Assembly (NCBI GenBank): GCA_004124385.1
Contig: SCKN01000002.1
Coordinates: 1 to 64,000, forward strand
Length of the DNA: 64,000 nucleotides
Direction of reading: 5' to 3'
Source: Fidelibacterota bacterium
GTDB lineage: Bacteria > Fidelibacterota > Marinisomatia > Marinisomatales > TCS55
Shown: positions 47,226 through 53,104 of the stretch, one piece after another
Numbering within the stretch: position 1 is the first letter of the stretch
How the letters are laid out: every line of letters starts with the position of its first letter
The notes under the pieces: model-generated
What the model saw: the letters and a program-made list of their open reading frames with translations, nothing else
The model's database searches: none
Told to the model about the DNA's origin: nothing
Made by a program: the position numbers and the translations under genes

Positions 47226-48658
47226 AATCATCATTTACGCCCGAAAATATTGGCGATATTAATCAACACCTTAAAACTGCAAACGCCCGTTTTAGTCAAA
47301 ACTATCCAGGCGAATCATCCAAAAGACAACCCGTCCATACCGTTTATGGCGGTGCCCATATTTTTAAGGAAGGAACAGCCATGAAAATGGGTGTTTCTGC
47401 ATTAAATCATATCAAGGCATATGCGCCAAATTTTGTGGAATTTGCAAAAATACTTGAACTAAAAGGGCATGATCAACTTCCAAATTCCCAAGAAGGTATT
47501 TCTACCCTTGAAAATTATTTCATAAACGAATTATCTGAAGGTAAAGAAGAACATTTTGCATTTATTGCTTATACCGTATATCAACGTGTTTTAGAAAAAT
47601 TATCAAGAGAAGCGGTAGAAGATTTCCGAATTGACTTTGAAGATGGATATGGAAATCGACCAGAGGAAGAAGAAGATAATCATGCGATTTTAGCGGCTGA
47701 AGAAGTCGCCAAAGGCATGGCTTCAAATTCACTTCCCCCATTTATCGGAATCCGAATAAAACCATTAACGGAAGAACAAAAGAATAGAGCCATTCGAACA
47801 TTGGATATATTTGTTTCTACCCTTTCAGAAAAAACAAACGGGACTCTACCCAATAATTTTGTAGTCACAATTCCAAAAGTCACAATCCCAGAACATGTTA
47901 CCGCCATTGTTCAATTATTTGAAATATTAGAAGAAAAAACAGAACTGGCTTCGGGGGCACTCAAGTTAGAATTAATGATTGAAACACCACAATCCATTTT
48001 AGATAAAAATGGAAATTCTGCATTACTAACATTGGTAAATGCTTCTAATGGTCGGTGTGTTGGCGCACACTTTGGTGTCTATGATTATACGGCATCTACC
48101 AATATTACAGCCGAGTATCAAAGTTTAACCCATCCAAATTGCGATTTCGCACGACATATGATGCAGGTTGCATTGGGCGGTACTGGTATACGCCTTTCCG
48201 ATGGTGCCACCAATATAATGCCAGTGGGCCCTCATCGTCCCAGTGATGGAAATCCATTAACAGATCGTCAAATAGAAGAAAACAAATCCGTGGTGCATCA
48301 TGCATGGCGATTGAATTTCAATAATGTAAATCATTCTTTAAAACATGGCTATTACCAAGGATGGGATTTACACCCCAGTCAATTACCTTTACGATACGCG
48401 GCGGTGTACTCCTTTTTTCTGGATGGATTGGCTTCCACATCATTACGGTTAAAATCATTTATGGGCAAAGCGGCTCAAGCAACATTGATTGGCGATGTAT
48501 TTGATGATGCAGCCACAGGACAAGCATTATTGAATTATTTTCTACAAGGTATTAGTTGTGGTGCTATTTTAGAGAAAGATGCAGAAAAAACAGGACTCAC
48601 TCTGGATGAAATTCGTACACGATCATTTAAAATGATTTTAGAAGGGAGACAATCATGA
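47222..48658 (+). CDS. HpcH/HpaI aldolase/citrate-lyase-like protein (DUF6986 type) in purine operon
   Basis: Function unproven. The 478-aa protein belongs to the PEP-pyruvate TIM-barrel superfamily, most like the DUF6986 group sometimes named phosphoenolpyruvate kinase. Acidic metal-binding text is present in RIDFEDGYGNRPEEEEDNHA, then IGIRIKPL, the family Glu in LKLELMIETPQSIL, and GRCVGAHFGVYDYTASTNI, which recalls the acidic site of malyl-CoA/citrate lyases and malate synthases. It is embedded between uraD and hiuH with ATGA overlaps, so it very likely acts in purine catabolism. Since the cluster would yield ureidoglycolate and then glyoxylate, a glyoxylate-using aldol reaction (malate-synthase-like) is my preferred hypothesis; it is not shown by sequence. 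Confidence 0.72.
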   Translation: MKSSFTPENIGDINQHLKTANARFSQNYPGESSKRQPVHTVYGGAHIFKEGTAMKMGVSALNHIKAYAPNFVEFAKILELKGHDQLPNSQEGISTLENYFINELSEGKEEHFAFIAYTVYQRVLEKLSREAVEDFRIDFEDGYGNRPEEEEDNHAILAAEEVAKGMASNSLPPFIGIRIKPLTEEQKNRAIRTLDIFVSTLSEKTNGTLPNNFVVTIPKVTIPEHVTAIVQLFEILEEKTELASGALKLELMIETPQSILDKNGNSALLTLVNASNGRCVGAHFGVYDYTASTNITAEYQSLTHPNCDFARHMMQVALGGTGIRLSDGATNIMPVGPHRPSDGNPLTDRQIEENKSVVHHAWRLNFNNVNHSLKHGYYQGWDLHPSQLPLRYAAVYSFFLDGLASTSLRLKSFMGKAAQATLIGDVFDDAATGQALLNYFLQGISCGAILEKDAEKTGLTLDEIRTRSFKMILEGRQS

Positions 48659-48993
48659 CATGTAAAATTACAACCCACGTTTTGGATTTAGTTCAAGGGA
48701 GACCGGCTAACAATATTCCTGCTGTGCTGGAAAAATTAGGTGATTCCTACACATGGAAATCTATTGGAAAAGGCACAACAAATGATGATGGTCGAATTGA
48801 TGATTTAATTGGAGAAAATGATTCAATTTCAAAGGGGACCTATCGCTTAACATTTGATGTTTCATCTTACTTTGAACCGAATAGTTTCTACTCTTCAATT
48901 CCAATTATTTTTAACATTACAGATACCAATCGCCTCTATCATGTCCCTTTATTATTGAGCCGATTTGGATATTCTACTTACAGGGGAAGTTAA
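48655..48993 (+). CDS. hiuH: 5-hydroxyisourate hydrolase
   Basis: Transthyretin-related enzyme that hydrolyses 5-hydroxyisourate to OHCU. The 112-aa protein has the catalytic set His8 (ITTHVLDL), Arg47, His96 (YHVPLLLS) and the C-terminal Tyr-Arg-Gly-Ser, which is diagnostic for the hydrolase versus transthyretin. No signal peptide is present, so it is cytoplasmic. It overlaps the aldolase-like gene by ATGA and lies three bases before puuD, the enzyme that makes its substrate. Confidence 0.96.
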   Translation: MTCKITTHVLDLVQGRPANNIPAVLEKLGDSYTWKSIGKGTTNDDGRIDDLIGENDSISKGTYRLTFDVSSYFEPNSFYSSIPIIFNITDTNRLYHVPLLLSRFGYSTYRGS

Positions 48994-48996
48994 TAA

Positions 48997-49818
48997 ATGG
49001 AGTGGTATACATATACAGTTTCCGAACTCTTGAATCTCGCATTTCGGTGGTTTCACATCGTAGCCGGTATCAGTTGGATTGGGCAAACGTATTTATTCAA
49101 TTGGATGGAACGAACACTGCCGTTAGAAATTGATGCAAATGCAGATGAAAATGTGTCAGGCCAACTTTGGATGGTCCATGGTGGTGGATTTTATTTGGTG
49201 GAAAAACAAACCAAGCCCAAAGTAATGCCCCGCACACTCCACTGGTTTAAATGGGAATCCGCATTAACATTTTTGAGCGGATTTTTTCTACTCATAATTG
49301 TCTATTATATGGGCGGGCTTATGCTGGAACCGGATTCAGAAATGAGCGACTTAACCGCAAGTTTAATTGGAATAGGTGTATTAATTATCGGATTTGGTAT
49401 TTATCGACTATTGTGGTCATCTCCATTGGGTAAAAATGAATACATTGGCGCAACCATTTCTCTTATTCTCATTATTGGTTTATTCGTTGGGATGGATCAA
49501 ATATTCAGTTCCCGTGCTGCCATGTTTCATATTGGCGCATTATTAGGTACCATCATGGCGGCCAATGTTTGGATGATTATTCTGCCTGCACAACGAAAAA
49601 TGATTGCCGCTGTAGAGAACAATCAACAACCGGATATGTTATTGGGCGCGAAAGCAAAAAACTGTTCAAAACATAATACGTATATGTCAATCCCCGTTAT
49701 TTTCATTATGATTAGTAGCCACTTTCCGGTAACCACTTACGGCAATACGGACAACTGGCTTATGTTGGGGATATTTATTCTTATTGGCTGGGCAGCAGCA
49801 AAATGGATGAGGGGATAA
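48997..49818 (+). CDS. puuD: PuuD-type membrane urate oxidase lacking cytochrome c domain
   Basis: Integral membrane protein of 273 aa, predicted to hydroxylate urate to 5-hydroxyisourate and pass electrons to the respiratory chain. It has about eight membrane segments; the family signature is WFHIVAGISWIGQTYLFNWM near residue 18, then GGGFYLVEKQ and MFHIGALLGTIMAANVWMII. The well-studied Agrobacterium-type PuuD continues into a C-terminal cytochrome c domain; here the protein ends KWMRG with no CxxCH, and none is encoded nearby. It is the last gene of the purine operon and the only urate oxidase candidate in it. Confidence 0.88.
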   Translation: MEWYTYTVSELLNLAFRWFHIVAGISWIGQTYLFNWMERTLPLEIDANADENVSGQLWMVHGGGFYLVEKQTKPKVMPRTLHWFKWESALTFLSGFFLLIIVYYMGGLMLEPDSEMSDLTASLIGIGVLIIGFGIYRLLWSSPLGKNEYIGATISLILIIGLFVGMDQIFSSRAAMFHIGALLGTIMAANVWMIILPAQRKMIAAVENNQQPDMLLGAKAKNCSKHNTYMSIPVIFIMISSHFPVTTYGNTDNWLMLGIFILIGWAAAKWMRG

Positions 49819-49899
49819 TATTTCTTGATTCATTGGCAACGAATTACTTTAATTTCGCATTGAATAGTTTATTTGTTAAACCAAAAACAAAACTGTAAA

Positions 49900-50103
49900 A
49901 TGTCTAAATCATTACTTCTCACTATATCATTATTATTTATAATCAGTTGTTAGGATGATCTTTTAGATTCATCCGTGACTAAATCAGTCAGCAATGAAAA
50001 CTTTAAATCATCAATGACTATTTCTGATGACATAGTTCATGAAGATGATGAAAATCATGTCGATGAGTTTGATGAAGAAGAAAATAGCGATGATGATGAT
50101 TAA
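49900..50103 (+). pseudogene. Small acidic lipoprotein gene with an amber codon after the lipobox
   Basis: ATG 49900 opens MSKSLLLTISLLFIISC, a good lipoprotein signal with Cys17, then a TAG at 49951-49953, then 49 further in-frame codons to TAA at 50101. The downstream part is Asp/Glu-rich (HEDDENHVDEFDEEENSDDD). A GAG-to-TAG change would explain it, since acidic residues after the lipid-bearing Cys are typical. Either a nonsense mutation or a base error; as it stands only a 17-residue peptide is made. No strong ribosome-binding site is seen. An intrinsic terminator follows. Confidence 0.55.
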
Positions 50104-50130
50104 TTAGTTCTTCATTGCTCCTTTAATATT

Positions 50131-50164
50131 AAAGAACCCTGCAAAATTGCAGGGTTCTTTGTTT
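50131..50164. terminator. Intrinsic terminator after the small lipoprotein gene
   Basis: AAAGAACCCTGCAA (50131-50144) pairs perfectly over 14 bases with TTGCAGGGTTCTTT (50147-50160), followed by GTTT. The A-rich 5' arm makes it potentially functional on both strands. It separates the purine cluster and lipoprotein from the permease transcript. Confidence 0.88.
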
Positions 50165-50208
50165 ATTGACAACAGTTAATTTCCACCACTATCTTCTTAC
50201 CCTCAATT

Positions 50209-51564
50209 ATGCAACCAAAAAAACAACTTTCATTAAAACGTGATCTAGGTCCCATTTCAGGCTATGCAACCATTATTGGTATATTGGTTGGTGCAGGAAT
50301 CTTTCGTGTGACTGGCGAAGCGGGAGCTGTTGCAGGATCCGCTGTTCCCTTAGCGTATCTTCTTTTTGCACCAATCGTATTATCCACAGCAATCGCATAT
50401 AGTGTATTTATGTCGACTCCCTTGGGCATGCGTCCAGGCGGTGCGTATTTACATATTTCCAGAACATTTAATAATTACTACTTGGGCTTCATTGCAATGT
50501 GGATGAAGCTGGTAGCATTTGTGGGTGCTATTTCATTCATGTCCACTAGCTTCGGGGAATATATGACCTATTTTCTGCCACATCATGATCCTCGCATGTG
50601 GGCAACGATTGTTTTACTGTTTTTTTACGGTGTTAATATTATTGGAGTTAAATATTACGGACAGTTTCAAACTGCCATGCTGATTGTACTCATAATAAGT
50701 ATACTCATTCTTGTAATCCCGGGTATACCAAAAATAAATTATTCCAATTATGATCCTTTATTACCAAAAGGTTTTGATGGATTACTTGCAGCTATGCCTA
50801 TGCTTTTTTTCAGTTATGCAGGGTTTGAAACATTGGCACAAGTGTCAGGAGAAACAAAAGACCCTACACGTACTCTTCCCATGATTTTTATAAAAGGGGT
50901 ATTAGCTTCCGTTTTCATTTTCTTTATAATGTCTTTTGTTGCTTTCGGAGTCCTACCAGCCGAAACGTTGGCAACATCCAAATCTGCTATGGCTGATGTT
51001 GCTGCACAATACCTTCCACCCTGGGGTTCTTCAATAGTTGCGATTGGTGCAATGAGTGCTTTTTTAACCAGTATTAACGGATCCATCCTTGTCCCCTCAC
51101 GTATGTTATTTGTTTTTAGTGAAGACAAACTTATGCCAAATTTTTTATCAGCTATTCACCCCAAATGGCGTACCCCATATATTAGTTTAATAATTAGCGC
51201 AATAATTTGTACAGCACTCATATGGTTGCAATCTTCGAGATATTTAATGAATGCTGGTTTAATAGGCATATTTATTATTTACTGTTTTCAAGGTATAGCT
51301 TTAATGGCTTTACCAAATGTAAATAAACGTCTTTATAATTCTGCACGAGTTCAATTACCGAAATGGCTATTATATATTATTGGATCTATATCGGCATTAT
51401 CCATGGCATACTTTATTATTTTAACTATAATGGATGTATTAACATTCACAATCATTGGACTAGTTATTGGAACGACTTTATATATTTTGGGTAGGCGCCA
51501 AGGTAAAAAAGAAGGATTTGATTATGATGCGCGCATGGAACAAGATTATCATTTATTAGATTAA
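50209..51564 (+). CDS. APC-superfamily permease
   Basis: Amino acid/polyamine/organocation-type transporter of 451 aa with about 12 membrane segments. The first segment carries the family motif ISGYATIIGILVGAGIFRVT; SYAGFETLAQVSGETKDPTR near residue 203 is the conserved region of TM6 and the loop after it. GSILVPSRMLFVFSEDKLMP near 290 is also typical. The substrate cannot be deduced. It precedes the AhpD-like selenoprotein gene by eight bases, so they are probably co-transcribed. It is separated by a terminator from the purine operon. Confidence 0.9.
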   Translation: MQPKKQLSLKRDLGPISGYATIIGILVGAGIFRVTGEAGAVAGSAVPLAYLLFAPIVLSTAIAYSVFMSTPLGMRPGGAYLHISRTFNNYYLGFIAMWMKLVAFVGAISFMSTSFGEYMTYFLPHHDPRMWATIVLLFFYGVNIIGVKYYGQFQTAMLIVLIISILILVIPGIPKINYSNYDPLLPKGFDGLLAAMPMLFFSYAGFETLAQVSGETKDPTRTLPMIFIKGVLASVFIFFIMSFVAFGVLPAETLATSKSAMADVAAQYLPPWGSSIVAIGAMSAFLTSINGSILVPSRMLFVFSEDKLMPNFLSAIHPKWRTPYISLIISAIICTALIWLQSSRYLMNAGLIGIFIIYCFQGIALMALPNVNKRLYNSARVQLPKWLLYIIGSISALSMAYFIILTIMDVLTFTIIGLVIGTTLYILGRRQGKKEGFDYDARMEQDYHLLD

Positions 51565-51572
51565 ATGGGGAA

Positions 51573-52121
51573 ATGATGACTTATATAGATACTATAAAAA
51601 TAGAGGATGCCGAAGGAATCGTTAAACAGGAATATGATAAAGGTATTCGTCGGTCCGGTAGAGTGTTTAATATTTTAAAAATTATGAGTCGCAGCCCGGA
51701 TACATTAAAAATATCAATGCGGATGTATTTGACAATCATGTATGGGGAATCAGACTTATCCCGAGCCCAAAGGGAAATGCTGGCTACAGTTGTATCGCAA
51801 ATCAATCAATGCCATTACTGAATAGAATCCCACGGGGATGACTTCCGTGATGAAGTCCATAATGAAGAACTAGCAAACCATTTGAAACACGATTGGAAAA
51901 TGGCTGACTTGTCTCAAAAAGATAAAACACTATGCTCATGGGCCGAGAAACTAACCCTAACTCCAGGGAAAATGGACGAATCAGATGTACGTAGGTTGGA
52001 AGCAACTGGTTTTTCTCAAAATGCCATTAGTGATGCGGCACAAGTGATTGGTTATTTTAATTATATAAATCGAATTGCAGATGGATTAGGTGTTGATTTA
52101 GAACCTGACATGGTAAAGTGA
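51573..52121 (+). CDS. Predicted selenoprotein: AhpD-like/carboxymuconolactone decarboxylase family, peroxidase-related
   Basis: A 182-residue protein if the TGA at 51819-51821 is read as selenocysteine. The N-terminal part (YIDTIKIEDAEGIVKQEYD, then LSRAQREMLATVVSQINQCHY) is typical of peroxidase-related AhpD-like proteins, where the next residue is the second Cys of CxxC. Here that position is TGA, giving Cys80-His-Tyr-Sec83-Ile-Glu-Ser-His87, the C-x2-U-x3-H form of the AhpD active site. The same frame continues for 99 codons of family-like sequence to TGA 52119. A hairpin with a G in its loop lies 24 bases after the TGA. Start: ATG 51573 or 51576, preceded by GGGG. Expected role: thiol-dependent peroxide reduction. 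Confidence 0.82.
51838..51860 (+). promoter_or_regulatory. Candidate bacterial SECIS element
   Basis: GACTTC (51840-51845) pairs with GAAGTC (51852-51857), extended by AT/AT with one bulged C to eight pairs. The apical loop is CGUGAU, beginning 24 bases after the UGA with G in second place and GU in the loop, which fits the loose rules for bacterial SECIS hairpins. An alternative stem CACGG (51831-51835)/CCGTG (51845-51849) is possible. Confidence 0.6.
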
Positions 52122-52222
52122 GTTCAATGTTGGAAATTGCTTATTATTAAATATTAGTAATAATGTGATTTATATCAACATGTTAAAAAGAGTATTGTTT
52201 TTAAACTAATAATGAGAAAATC

Positions 52223-53086
52223 ATGAAAAGACTTTTTACATACATGTGCTTTATATCTATAATTTTATCTGAACCTATGGCCCTTAAATTATCAGGTTCG
52301 TATTATGGTCGAAGAGGAAACTTGGACTATCATTATTATAAAGGTTCGTTTTCACTCTCCAAATATGGGCATATTCAATTAGGTGGTTTGTCTTTACCTG
52401 ACACCGAATTTTTATTTGCGGCTGATAGAGCTAAATCAACTTATGAAAAAGAACCTTACGAAGATAACGGTAGTGCAATTTTAAAAGTTGACTTATTTGC
52501 AAATCAGACGTTTTCTCCCTTTATTTTTGCTGAATTGGAATTTGATTCGCTTTACGCCTTGGATAAAAGAGCCAATATTGGATTAGGTGGGAAATATCGG
52601 TTTGGGCCCTACTTTTCCATCAGTTACGCAGCTCTTTTTGAAGAAGAAGAATATTCTAATGTTGATACATCAGCTACACTTTATAGACACTCTTTTAGAC
52701 CTAAATACAAACGATATTTTGAGAAATTAGGTCTTTTTATTGATTGGCAAATCTTTTATAAACCTCGATTTGATGATGCTTCAAAGTATCTTTTAAAAAA
52801 TATTATAGTCTTTTCATTTCAGACATTTCATGATGCTTTAACTCTAGATATAAATTATGAATATGATTACAATTCTAGGTACGACGTAGAAAAGGTAGTT
52901 AGGAGCTACCAATATTCTATTGATGATTCTCTTGGGTATTATTTTGTTGTAGATTATACTGAATATTATGGTACAGATATTCCTTTTATTTATTCTACGG
53001 ATTCAGATGGTTACGTGATGATTCCAAGTGAATATTTTAAACCAGAAGATTATACTGTTTCCATCGGCCTTACATTTTCATTCTAA
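52223..53086 (+). CDS. Secreted outer-membrane barrel-like protein, unknown function
   Basis: No family firmly recognised. The 287-aa protein has a short signal peptide (to about residue 17, SIILS before Glu-Pro). Many alternating strands follow with Tyr/Phe and Gly, e.g. KLSGSYYGRRGNLDYHYYKG, ANIGLGGKYRFGPYFSISYA and LTLDINYEYDYNSRYD, and the chain ends GLTFSF, an outer-membrane barrel pattern. It lies 18 bases before the M14 peptidase gene and probably shares its transcript. A DUF481-like barrel is one option. Confidence 0.6.
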   Translation: MKRLFTYMCFISIILSEPMALKLSGSYYGRRGNLDYHYYKGSFSLSKYGHIQLGGLSLPDTEFLFAADRAKSTYEKEPYEDNGSAILKVDLFANQTFSPFIFAELEFDSLYALDKRANIGLGGKYRFGPYFSISYAALFEEEEYSNVDTSATLYRHSFRPKYKRYFEKLGLFIDWQIFYKPRFDDASKYLLKNIIVFSFQTFHDALTLDINYEYDYNSRYDVEKVVRSYQYSIDDSLGYYFVVDYTEYYGTDIPFIYSTDSDGYVMIPSEYFKPEDYTVSIGLTFSF

Positions 53087-53104
53087 TTTTAATCAGGAAA
53101 TAAA

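Noticed and set aside
49951-49953. TAG in the acidic lipoprotein as pyrrolysine
   Set aside because: No methyltransferase context and no pyl genes are visible; an acidic residue is expected at the position.
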